64,000 nucleotides of DNA, from contig JAEQBH010005410.1 of assembly GCA_016808115.1 (NCBI GenBank), forward strand, positions 62,001 through 126,000. Direction: 5' to 3'. Of the stretch, positions 49,830-60,986 are shown piece after piece. This DNA comes from Tetrastigma voinierianum. Lineage: Eukaryota; Streptophyta; Magnoliopsida; Vitales; Vitaceae. The notes beneath the pieces are model-generated. The model was not told the origin of the DNA. It made no database searches and saw only the letters and a list, made by a program, of their open reading frames with translations. The translations under genes were made by a program, and so were the position numbers. Numbering within the stretch: position 1 is the first letter of the stretch; each line of letters begins with the position of its first letter.

Positions 49830-50080
49830 GAGCACTAATCAGACGTATGTCAGAGCACTACCAGGAGTACGTAAGACGACCAGGACAGGAGCCGTTGACT
49901 AACAGAGTACCGGCAATTAATCAGGATGTGAGTGCCGGCACTACCAGAGTATCAAGTATTTCAATGTGAGTACCAAGTACTAATCAGACAGGAGTGCCGG
50001 GCACTAACAAAAATTCGGGCAATTAATCAGATAGAGTGCCGGCTAATTGGTCAGGAGTACCTGGCAATTAATCAAAAACG
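49830..50080. repeat. Short tandem array: GAGTGCCGG...TTAATCAG
   Basis: Degenerate units of about 20-35 bases built from GAGTACC/GAGTGCCGG and CAATTAATCAG(A) repeat about nine times. Single relatives occur in the chromovirus LTRs. Confidence 0.65.
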
Positions 50081-52269
50081 CCCACTCCATTCATTCTTCG
50101 ATCCTAGGTAAATACGTGATCATGTCTTTCATAACTCATAAGGTATCTTAATCACATTCTGCGGTTCATGACATATTGTTTTCATGTTCATGCCTCGTTT
50201 GGGCCACATATTTCATATCGTATTCATGTTGCATGAACACAGCTATGCATATTGCATTTCCTATATTTTTCCTTGTTTCATGCCTATTACATATGGCCTT
50301 TCATAGACTTATACAGGAATACTTACACATGTACTGCCTATCACAGTATTATTTACTTTATACAAAGGTGATGCCTATAGCATTCATACATCATTCATGC
50401 GTATTCTTGTTCCTATTTGAATCATCTTACTCAGAATTGGAATCATTCCAATTGAATCATCCAAACTTAAAGTTATGACATTTCATGTCAACTCAGTCGG
50501 TTTTCCTGGATTACACTCAAAGAACAATCGAATTACTATATTTTTTTTCAGAGGCTTAACTTCATACCTGACTCGTTCTTTGTATGCATTTGAATTTAAG
50601 GTGCTAAGTGGTTCTCTCCATCTGAATCACCACCTGAGCACCAAAACTCAAGTTACGTCCAAACAATCCAGAGAGATTACACTACATGCTCAAAAATCGA
50701 ATCCGTAAATCGGCCTGAACACGCCTCTACTTTGGAGTTTCTGTAATTTTGGCTACCAAGAGCTCAGAATTAGAAGGTATCTACTTTTATGATGTTTAGG
50801 TTCTCCTTGAAGTCTATTTTAACTAGAAACTTGAATCACTAAATCGGATCAGAATGAGCAAGTTATGGCCAAAATACGAACACCGGTCAGAATGAAAAAA
50901 TGTAACCCACCCAGACTGCATACCTTTCTTAATTCGTACACTCTAAGACAGTATTTCCTTGAATTTTTGCCAGATCGTGGGCTTTTCTTCCATTTTTCCA
51001 TATTTTGATACTCCAAATCAACTCATTACTCCATATACAATATCAAAACCACTCCAAATTCATCTTGAAATGGTGGTTTAGAACTTCATATCTACATCTC
51101 AGAGTCCCCACTATACTCCAATTCATCTTTCAATACATATCTTTCTTCAAAATTTTCATGTGAATCACTCCTCAAAACAACCCCCTATATGTCATAACCC
51201 ATTCACAAGTCAAACCCAAGGATTAGTTAGGGTTTGTTCTAAACCCTAACTCAATGGTTTGTCATTAACCATGAATCCCACTCAAAGGGAGAGGATTCCA
51301 AACTCATTCTTTGTTCCATATGGGGTTTTACTAACCCAAATTTCAAGAAATCTATGGTGAGGATGAAATTTATCAAAACCCTAGGTTTGAAAACCATAGA
51401 TTATCCCTACTATGATCCAAATACAATAATATAATCTCATACTCAAATTATAATTTCATGCAAAAAATCCAAAGACTCATACTCATAGCCATAGTTCCAT
51501 ACCTTAATTTGGCTTCCTCTCTTCTTCCCTTCTTTCTCCACGGTTTTCTCCCCAAATTGAGACCAAATTTGGTCTTAACTTTTGAGTTAAGGCACATGTT
51601 TGCCTTCAAAACCTACTAAGTTAAGTTTTTATTTGCTTTTTGGTCCTCCTCCAACTTTTTGATCATTAGTATTCCAATTTCCCCTTATTTCATTTCGCCT
51701 CTATCTTGTTAACTTATGACTTTTGTTTTCCCGACAAATTACACTTTTTTGTCTTATAACTTGTAAAATTTCCGGTCTTCTCAAGCTTCCATGTTTCTCG
51801 CATTTAACTCACGAAACATTCAAATTACTGCTACAAAATACTCATAAACACGTCAAAACCGATAGTGGTATATTTTCGGGGTAAAGTTACAATTGAAGTT
51901 ATATGTGTTGCGGCTTCGAACATGGCCATGTTTTGGCATGTTGCAAACAGAGATCGAGGTGCTGTGTCCCACCGAGATGTGAGCCATGACCTTTATTTGC
52001 CTAATTGATGTTAGGAGTTATGGGAATGTATGCTTGCATGATTTATTGAATTGAGTGAGTGGAGTTCTAGCATGACAACATGTAAATTGATATTGAACTG
52101 CTGTGTGCATTAGACATGAGTGTTCATGACACACACCTAGTGTACAAGGTAAAATGTCCAATGCAGAGGCTCTCATATCGCTTCGGCATGGTTTGAGTGA
52201 GTTTGAGGCAAAGGACACGATTGCATTTGTATCGTGTACGACATATCACCGTGATCACTACCGGGTGTA

Positions 52270-53560
52270 GAGGCAGTGGGATGGCCACCCAAATAGCCGC
52301 TATTTTTCATCCTTATTAATACGTGTTTTTAGCACTTTTTGTGTGCATCGCCCCTAATTAACTCCAATTGGCATGTCATGCACATATTTAATATTATGTT
52401 TTGTAGTTTTTATAAGCTAATCATACAAAGCTTTCGAGTCACCAATCACATGAATAGCCAAGATGAACTTAGAGTCATAGCCTTCAAACTAAAGAAAGAG
52501 AAGCGTAGTTAAAGAAAATTAGCAGAAAAATTCAAGAATTAAAAATTACAGGTTACGACTCCTTTTCTAACCCGAGATTGCAAATGTGCCCCGCCACTGT
52601 TCACCTTTCCTATGCCTCGACTTTTGTTCCTTTTGATTTCTTCCCATTTTGTCCTTCGTAATAGCTAGCCGGCTATAATTTTGGTAATTTGTATTGTTTT
52701 CAAAGATATAGTTTCCGGCAAACACTGTAATCGAGAGACCTTTTGCTCATTAATAAAGTTTTTTTTTTTGCGTGGGAAGCTAAATTTCTCCATCTTTCTC
52801 ATTTTCTCATTTTCCTTCATTTTCTCTCCTCTCCTTTCACTAACCAAACACCTCCGAGGATGACAACTCGGGAGGATGAGTAATAGGAAACCCTTCCTCC
52901 TTGAAGGAGAAGGCTGTTGGGTGCAGGATCCTAAGGCAACTGGAGGTTTCCATGGTTTTCAATGCCAGTACCATTGGCAACTTTGTGTTTCCTTTGAACT
53001 TCAGTTTAAACCCTACATTCACCTGGAATTTAATTTTGTATTCGTAATCTGGGGTCTGAAGGATGCTTATTGCTGCATCCACTCGAGATTCATTAGCTAC
53101 CATCTACAATAATTGTACGTGAGTCAAGGAGAATTGTTTTTCACCGCGAGACCATCATGCTCGTGCTGGATTACCATTTTTCAAAGATAGCTATTAAGGG
53201 TCGCTTTTTATAGCCATGAAGATCCAATGGGGAAATGACTACAGTCATCCTCCCCAACGAGGAAAGGACCTTAAACCCTCGCCTGCCCTAAAGAATCCAA
53301 CCCCAACACCTAACAACACTTCAAGAAGTTCTATTTTACATTTTAACTTATTTTATTTTCAGTTTCCAAACATCAAAACCTCATTGTTTTTACCAAACCT
53401 TAAGAATCCAAATCGACCACCATTTCGCCTTAATCGTAAATCATCTCAGGCGAAGAAAACCCATCTCCGTGTTCGACCTTAGAACCACTATATCGCAGCA
53501 GCCCATGCTACAACATATGACGAATTAGGTTATAAATTTTGTTGATACTGCATCATTCTC
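52270..53560. other. Unidentified segment in the family-A LTR, possibly TIR-bounded
   Basis: This stretch does not look like the surrounding LTR. Near its left end GGCCACCCAAATAGCCGCTA and, about 930 bp on, ATAGCTATTAAGGGTCGC form a loose inverted match, which hints at a small DNA transposon up to about 53215. The interior (52850-53110) has balanced base composition and open frames of about 80 codons on both strands. On the minus strand the frame reads plausible but unrecognised sequence with DYEYKIKF and VGFKLKFKG. It may be a captured gene piece. 53220-53520 also resembles low-copy leader sequence. Confidence 0.35.
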
Positions 53561-54502
53561 CGCGGGCCTACGAATCAACATGGTACTGATTTGGCAATGT
53601 GTTTGATGTTGAATTATGTGGGTTCGGGAATGGAATGAAGTCCAATTGAATCACACAGTGTTAAATGAAAATGGAAAACGAATAGTATCGGGCGTAGCAA
53701 GTAGAGGATAAACACCCCCTTTAGGTGAAAAGCCTGAAAACCTGGTTAGATAGTGTATCCATCAGTGAAAGCCCGAAAAATGTCTGAGGGTGTAAGAGAC
53801 TCGTGGTGAGACCTCGGAAAGTTATGTTGCCCAAAAAGACACGAAACAATTAAATAAATATCACATACTACAAAGTTGTAAGGATGTGGTTCGATCACCT
53901 CGGTATTGATTTCCCATTGGCACTTGCATTGGGTGGTGGGTCGGAGGTTGACTCGGTACATGGGGCATGTAAAGTGTCGTCTCATACATGCATGTAGTTT
54001 TTTTTTTCATGATAGGACAGCATGTCTACATGGATAGTGTTGTTTATGGACCGTGAAACATCATTCAGATGTACACCTGTTTTAGTACTTTATGCTTTTG
54101 CTTTCTAACGAAGATACCACCCCATCGCGACCCCGTGCATAGGTCACGCAGGTAGCACGACGCTCCCTAAAGGTCGATAAATAGAAAAGGGTCAGCTCGC
54201 GCCTCGATGTATTTTTGTATATGTATGAGAACTCCGTTACTAATACATATCCTATTTTTGTATAATATTGAAACAACATTTGGTTCTAATGCACGTATTG
54301 CGTTATATGTGCGAGTGAGGTGCTATAACTCTCACGCTTTGTATACGGATCAGAGTGAACTTATTTCAGGTATTTATGAATTAAATATTTATAAGGATGA
54401 TGTCTCGTATACGAGACATGCGAGTGCGATATCGGATACCCCGATTTCCATATACTGGGTCAGTGTGTTATAGACGACCCTCGGGTTTTCGGGGGTGTCA
54501 CA

Positions 54503-54960
54503 CCAGCTGGCTACGCATCTATTTCACTAAGTGAGTGGATAAGTGGTACCTATCAAGAGCATAACAGGATGTGATTTATTCATCGCATCTATGCCACTTA
54601 TTCATAGTAGTTCGTGGGATTTCAAGATATCACTACGATCAAGGAATAATGTTCACTGGGAAAGAGATGAATAACTTTACTGCGGATTATGGGATATAAC
54701 TCATCATATCAACTCCTTTTTATGCTCAAGCCAATGGACAAGTAAAAGCATCCAACAAAGTGTTGACAGAAATCTTAGAGAAAATGCTAGAGGAGAATCC
54801 TAGAGTTTGGCACAGGATTTTATCATAGACATTGTGGGCCTACAGGACTTCAAAAAGGAGTTATACATGGGTAAATCATTTTTCTCTAACTTATGGACAA
54901 GATGCGCATTCTAATGGAAGTAAGTGGGTGCATTCTCTAAGGAAATGATTATTGATTAAC
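54503..54960 (+). pseudogene. Tat integrase, C-terminal part
   Basis: It resumes after the solo LTR and contains MFTGKEMNNFTADYGI, then STPFYAQANGQVKASNKVLT, EILEKMLEENPRVWHRIL, and LWAYRTSKRSYT with FSLTYGQDA. These are the family's catalytic-core end (the Glu of DDE is in the VEASN-type motif; here it reads VKASN, Lys for Glu) and the following conserved block. Several stops. Confidence 0.85.
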
Positions 54961-56640
54961 AAGCCTATAAGGAAAGCCACACAAGAGGGGTACTCATCAC
55001 GGAAATACCTTTAAGAAGGATTTCCCTACCACGTGAGAAATCGTAGTAACTCCTTAAAAGAATTAGGCCAATCCCACGGCCTTCAAGGGGATACTATCGT
55101 GCAGTAATATCCTATGTTTTGACAAGAAGAGATTTTGTGCCATTGTTTTCTCAATCATCCAGTATTCCTCATCATAGTACCTATTATATTCTATGTTTTG
55201 AATAAACATATATCTAGTAGGCTTTTTGAGCCATTGGTTTCTCAACTATACAAATTTCTCTAATAAATTCATAAATTAAAAGTAGGCTTTTTAAGCCACT
55301 ATTTCTTGAAGATACAAAGTTTTCCAATGGTGGTACTGGTTCAAGATAATCGAAAAGTAGGCTTTTGAAGCCATCAAGCTGATTTCTCTAATGTCAGACT
55401 GGAGCATACACAATATATATTCTCAAATAAAGAAACTAGGTCCAAGGACCACTTTTAATCAACAACGGAATTATAGCATTATTCCACAAACATTAACACA
55501 CATCAAAAGGTAGGCCTAATGCCACCTCAGTCTACTAATGCAATGTCGTGCAGTCAGAGTGTACTGCGGTAGTGTTCAGTGATTTTTCCATAGGCAATTA
55601 TTCCTCAACATTCAACACACATCCAAAGGTAGGCCTAGTGCTAACTTGATCCACTAATGCAATGTCATGGCTATAGGCGTACGTGTGCTAGTGTTCAGCA
55701 GCTTTCCATAAGCAATTATTCCACAACTTTCAACACACATTCAAAAGGTAGCCTAGTGCCACCTTTGATCCACTAATACAATGCTGTCATGGTCAGAGTG
55801 TAATGCGGTGCTGAAGTGTTTAGTGAGTTTTCCACAAGCAATTATTCCACAACATTCAACACACATCCAAAAGTAGGCCTAGTGTCACCTTGATCCACTA
55901 ATGCAAAGTCATGGATGTAAGTGGCGCCTATGCAGTGTTCAATGAGTTTTCAACAACATCTCAAGAATATATCCCAAATCTCCTCCTTCCACCAAGAAAA
56001 AATTATAGGCCAGTGGCCACCTAGTAAGGGTTGGAAAGAAATCAAACTAGCCTCAAGACAATCATTTGTCATCGGAGGCTATAGAGTACAAAAGCACAGA
56101 AGAAGATACTTCTCTAAGGGAATGTGCAAATTTTGGCCCAAGCAAAGGAGGAAGAGAAATGTTACTGCAAAGAAAAAAGTTATATCAGAGCCAGTATAGA
56201 TCAAGGAAAAATAGGCACAGACAAAGGATTGGATTACCTTGATGAAGATAGGACTAGGTTGGAAGCCAATGAACCAACACAAGAAACTCCAGAGGAAAAT
56301 AAATTCAAGGGAAATTTACAACTATGCTACATGACAAAATTTTTGAATCTCAAGCTGCGAAGTTGATAAGCATTCAAGAATAATGGAAACAAGGTAAAAG
56401 TCTATCTGGTAGGAGCTTAAAGGATTACCTTAAGTCTTTTCCATCGTGGTAGATAAATCAAAATTCTTTGGCAATGCACGGCCTTCGCCTACCAAAGAAA
56501 ACAAAGTTCAAGTGAAAGGTCACTCAACCCATAGGCGAAAAGCACAAAGAAGTTAACAAAATCATCATAAAATCATTTTAGTCCCCGTGACCAAGAAAAT
56601 TTCACAAACAATGAACGAGACTTCAAAATAATTTTTCAGA
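54961..56640 (+). other. Tat region between integrase and 3' LTR, left part
   Basis: Non-pol sequence typical of long Tat-type elements. Three short copies of AAAGTAGGCTTTTTGAGCCA-like sequence, each able to fold on GGCTT/AAGCC, lie near 55215, 55280 and 55358. The 120-bp minisatellite follows. Open frames at about 55921-56366 (Lys/Arg-rich) could be a remnant of the extra protein some Tat elements carry, but I do not recognise a family. Confidence 0.45.
55476..55950. repeat. Minisatellite, about 120 bp x 4, in Tat 3' region
   Basis: Each unit has ATTATTCCACAACATTCAAC, then AAAGGTAGGCCTAGTGCCAC and TGATCCACTAATGCAATG, ending in GTGTTCAGTGAGTTTTCC. The AGGTAGGCCT landmark falls at about 55507, 55625, 55744 and 55870. 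Tandem repeats between pol and the 3' LTR are known in Tat/Ogre-type elements. Confidence 0.85.
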
Positions 56641-58329
56641 GTGCATTTAAGAATGAACATCAATATAACTTAGCAACCTAACCAAGAGGGGGCGGGCAGG
56701 GATGAATCTGGTTTTCTCAAAATTCACAACAACAATAAATCTTCAAATTTAATGCAATAATGGGCAGCAAAGATAATGATAGAGAAAACAAATCCTCGGG
56801 ATTTATACTTGCTGACATCCCATCTATATCCACTCTCTTTAACCTTCAACCGATGAGGGTTCTACTAGTGTCAAGCTCCAACTCGAGCTTCTTTTTTTAC
56901 ACTTAGATTATGGCTCCAATGGGCACCTCTTCAAGCTATTCACACTTGAAGTTCCAAGCTCCTATCCCGAGTTTCTTTACACTTGGATTATTGCTCCAAT
57001 TGGTCTACCTTTAAGCTACATACACACACTTGAAGCTTTCACTTAAGCACAATGAGACACTCTCTTAAGCCTCAAGATACTCTCAAATACAACCTGGGCT
57101 TTGATCAATGCAAAGTGTGCACCTGGCTAATATGCTCATGTAATGAATGCACCAAAATCTCACTTCGAGAATCGACATGATGATTAAGAGGATATACAAT
57201 AAGTCTCATCAAGTGCGTCCAACCTCTTGCGATCCTCCACACTCTATTTACAGAGGAACTCTGGTGAGCATTTAAGCTATCAACCGGACACCGCTTGTTG
57301 TATACTAGTCGCCAGACACGTATCGTTACCGCTTTATAATGTTGAAACCCGACCGCCGGCTAAACCGGGTCGATCGTTTATCACAACTGGTCGACTGTTT
57401 ATCACAACCGGTCGACCGTTTCGTCATGTGCACTCCAGGTCACTATTTTCTCGCCATTGAAATATGACCATTGCACTCAACCGGTTGACCGTTTCACACA
57501 ATTGGTCAACCATTGCCTCTTATGGTATTTGGGATGAAGATCGTGATCCAACCTGGCCGAGTCTCACACCTCATCCCGTTCCCAACCGTCAATCTGCTTT
57601 CAGATCGACAGCCCGCGGCGCCATCGGATCCAACCCGTCGGTGCTTCACCACTCTTCCTATTCCAACAGGTCGACTGTTTCACCAGTTGACACCAACCGG
57701 TCAACCTTTTCATTCGATATACCACAACCGGACAACCACTCCTTTAAATGTTTAATTTCATGTTTTGTTTAATTTAAAACACTTTTTAAACCCTTAAAAT
57801 AAACATTAAAGTTCATTTTAGGATTATAAAATCTAAGGTTTTATGTTCAATTCAAAGTTTTCAAAAATATATGCAATTTGAGCTGAAAACTGAGTTTATA
57901 CTCAATGCATGTAAATGATAATAAACTCTAAAGTGCACCACTGCATTCACCTTACATAGATTTCTAAGTTATCAAAATCTTCACTTGATGCTTGAGCTTG
58001 GAATCTTGGTTACTTGTCATCTTGTTTTTTTTATTTGAGTGAGCTTCACTTCCAAGTGCTTGATCAACTTCATCATTGTAATCTTTAGCTTATATTATCT
58101 TCTATTCGATGCTCACTCAATTCTAAATTATCACTCAACTCAATGTAACTATTAGAAAACTAATAACCTTGGTTTGTTATCATCAAAACCTTAACTATAG
58201 GTACCCTTGGGCTAACAAAGACTATTTTCGAATTCTGTACTTAAGAAAATTTTCCAAAGAAATTTTCAAATCTAACATTCAAGAAAGTTTCGCATCCACA
58301 TCAAAAAAAATTTTGTTCGACTTCTTTAA
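56641..58329 (-). repeat. Unassigned repeat with GGTCGACC palindromes
   Basis: It lies in the Tat 3' region but looks foreign to it. The right part has, on the minus strand, GTTTTGATGATAACAAACC (near 58170-58190), a start seen in some plant Copia LTRs. Between 57360 and 57735 the words GGTCGACC, GGTTGACC or GGTCAACC occur seven times, usually in an AACCGGTCGACCGTTT context. Left end and duplication were not found. A solo LTR on the minus strand is my best guess. Confidence 0.35.
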
Positions 58330-59300
58330 GAGAAAATGCATAGAAGAAAGATGATGGTTAGAATGAAGGTACCTAGTACAATAGGATGAACGATGCCGAC
58401 AAAGAGGGCGACGGATTGTATCCCGAAATCCAGTGTTGGTAGCAAAGAACATGATCGGCGAAGTAGAAGAAGAGCAACAACATGATCGTCAACGGGAGAA
58501 AGAGTAAAAGCGATGACGTCGGTTCGAAAAGGAAGAGGAGAGGCAACGCTATCGCTGGATGTGCTCGGGAGCCGGGCAAGGATGGGCGTGGAATCCAATG
58601 ATGGTAAAAATTGAAACTTGGAGAAACAAAGGTGGGGCCGATGAATCTCGAACCAGCAGCGGCACCAACAATCTTCGAAGCAATGGTAGTGTCGATTGTT
58701 GGAGGAGGAGCAAAGGACAATCCTCAAGAAGGCAACAGTCGGAGTTTTTGCAAATTCGAAAAATCACCAGCAGCAGAGGGAAACGACAACACAACGATCA
58801 AAGTAACGATTGGTGACGATGATGACTTCGATGGAATCACGATGCGAGCAAAGGGCGGTGAAATGGCGACATTGTCGATGGAGAAGGAAGAAGATGAAGA
58901 AGGAAGGGTAAAAAAGTTTCATTTTTCCAAATCAAAAGGGGAATTTTTCCTTTTTCCATCCTAAAAGAGGTTGTTTTAGAAAGTGAAAACATATTCTTTC
59001 TGGAAATGAAAGAAGATGATCCTGGGTTGCTAGGAGAAGAAGACAAAAGGTTACTCTCTTATGGTGTAGTGTTTTTTGGTGAAGCATTTATGTGAGATGC
59101 CAACTTGAGGATGGCGGAACTTTCGAGGAATCAATAGTCGCCTCTTATTCGATCCGACTCGTTTGTTCTTATCAAGCAAAACCCACATCATGGTCAGTCA
59201 GACTTTAGGTCTCATGTCGAGGATAAACAAGAAAAACATTTTGGGGTTTAATTATATAATAATATAATATACTATGTACATGAGAGGGCAATTTTGCCAC
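58330..59300. other. Purine-rich segment before the 3' Tat LTR
   Basis: 58380-58970 has higher GC and open frames of 80-130 codons on both strands, driven by purine-rich composition. The best plus-strand frame (58611-58964) has a Gly/Ala-rich start, an Asp-rich DDDDFDG stretch and a basic tail. I recognise no family. It may be part of the Tat 3' region or a captured gene piece. 58970-59300 holds nothing I can name. Confidence 0.35.
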
Positions 59301-59317
59301 CAATCAAAGTCGGTCTC

Positions 59318-60149
59318 ACCAATATTCATAGGGCCTAAAACCCAAGCCCAATGAGTAAAGTCTAGATAAATGGCCCATATCCATTCGAGTAAGCTCATAT
59401 AAAAGTCAAGTGTATTTAAACAACATAATCTTTTTCTCTTAAATATCGTAAGATAAAGATGGGGCAATTTATTTGTAAATGAGAATTCCCAGAAACAAGC
59501 TCCTAATATGCAAATGATAGATTACTGAGAACAAGTTTCTAATGGACATAAGGCTATTTGAGGTAGCGGAAGAGTTGAGGAAAAATGGAGACTTAACAGC
59601 TTATCCAAGAACGCCTATAAAAGGAAAGAGAGCTCCTGATAAAGAGGGAGGATGAACAACCAACAACAATTAATCAACTCAAGAATGACAATTCATTTCA
59701 AAGATTTCTTAACTTTTCAATTAGCTTTCTTCAATTGGCGCATCATTTCCAAGTTCTTAGTAAATTGTCTAATCTCACGCACATTTCAACAATATATTTT
59801 CAAGTTCTAGCCAAGTTTCTTTCAATTCCCCAGTATTGCTTGTTTCATTCATTCCTAGTGGAATTAAACATTTTTCTTCTAGTTTTCATTCTGATAATCT
59901 TTATATTTTTTACGGCATCATTTTTTTTAGATTTTTGGGGAACTTTAAAGAGAACCAAGGAACTCATTTTTCCGATTACAGTTTACTCTCGGCGCCCGCT
60001 TGTAAACACTTCACTTCCTTAACACACTGGGTAATCACATGCTTTTATTTTTACAGCTTAAAACACTTTAATTTCCTAGCACACCTGTAACTTTGCTTTT
60101 GTTTTTACTCTGTATGTTCACGTGAAAATCAAGCAAAATCACCACAACA
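59318..60149 (+). repeat. 3' LTR of the outer Tat element
   Basis: Matches 8281-9025 in order: TAAAGTCTAGATAAATGGCC, the CTATAAAAGGAAAGAG promoter segment (TATA at about 59615-59624), TTCAATTAGCTT, AACAATATATTTTCAAGTTC and the CACCACAACA end. The left end is approximate. This copy keeps a better TATA box than the 5' copy. Confidence 0.75.
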
Positions 60150-60986
60150 ACGATAAACGTGAAACCAAACCCCAACCTAAAAACTAATCGTGGAAATTTA
60201 TTGAAACTCTAACACGACATTCTTAAAACCACATGATCTGCTGTTAAGTCGTCTGCCCCATACTCGCGGCTTCCCAACAAGCAGATTTTAATTTATACCC
60301 AAATTATCCTTATATGGCCTGGACACAAGAGAACAATTTCAGCGTGTCTTCCATTGTCTCTCACCATGGAGGCTGATGTAAGTCCCTAGGGCATGAACAA
60401 TGCAAAGAGTCTCGCACTTGGTCGTTAATCTTATTGCTTTCTACATCCATGAGATAAAGATTATAAAAATTGAAAGCGAGAATCTCTTTTCGTGATTCAA
60501 GACATTGTTACAAAAACAATTGTCATGTACAAGTAAAAAGGTAATAACAGTATAAAATATCCCCAAACTACTCCCAGTACATCTTCTTTCTTCATCATCA
60601 TCTTCTTCTTCCTCTTCTTCCTCTTCTTCCTCTTCTTCCTCTTTCTTCACTAGCACGATGTTTATCTCTTCATCTTCTTTCTTCTTCCTCTTCCTCACCA
60701 GCCAACCACAACGTCCAACCACATCATCATTGTCATCATCTTTTTCTTTCTTTCTTTTCTACCACCTAACCACAATATCCCCAATTATAATCGCAAACTA
60801 CTTCTTCTTTTCTTTCTTCCTCACACCCAAACACTTTACGTCCGACCACATTCACCCAACCACTTCTTTTCTTCTTTCTCCAAGGTTTCCTCTTTAAGCA
60901 AAAAACTTCTTCTTCTTCCTCACCCAGCCACGACATCTAGTCACTCACCTAGCAACGAAGTCCAACCATACTCACCTAAGCACATA
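60150..60986. other. Non-coding region after the Tat element
   Basis: No gene recognised. It holds a CTT/CTTCCT microsatellite at about 60590-60655, and then CT-rich, ACCACAACGTCCAACC-type degenerate repeats to about 60970. Open frames here are products of the low-complexity sequence. Confidence 0.55.
60590..60655. repeat. (CTT)n / (CTTCCT)n microsatellite
   Basis: CATCATCATCTTCTTCTTCC followed by repeated TCTTCTTCC units. Confidence 0.85.

Larger units (their letters stand above)
47478..51891 (-). mobile_element. Family-B solo LTR with expanded minisatellites
   Basis: It begins TGTCACACCTCGATTCC and ends GGGGTAAAGTTACA on the plus strand. The ACTACCACCGGAGTGGTG stretch about 190 bp in, and the AATTAATCA... 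CCATTCATTC segment near 50080, match the chromovirus LTRs, so it is a relative in the same sense (minus). No internal genes; its 4.4 kb length comes from tandem repeats. The duplication is unclear (ATCG on the left, ATTG on the right). Confidence 0.7.
46071..54502 (+). mobile_element. Family-A solo LTR in the Tat integrase, with nested inserts
   Basis: It begins TGTGAAACCCGAGAAAAACG and ends TTTTCGGGGGTGTCACA. It shares the CACCGTTAGAATCATCTCC and AAGAGGTAGAGACTTTGCC segments with the other family-A copies, and near its right end the AAAGCCTGAAAACCTGG / GTGTAAGAGACTCG region. No retrotransposon genes belong to it. Two inserts enlarge it: a family-B LTR at 47478-51891 and an unidentified segment at about 52270-53560. 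Without them it is about 2.7 kb. The flanks CCTAGT and CCAGCT are only loosely similar. Confidence 0.78.

Noticed and set aside
48290..50080. Regular repeats resembling a CRISPR array
   Set aside because: Units are degenerate, adjoining and without unique spacers, in a plant LTR. It is a minisatellite.
58611..58964. Functional acidic plant protein
   Set aside because: No family match by eye, strong purine bias, and it lies inside an old retrotransposon's 3' region. Kept only as an unrecognised open frame.
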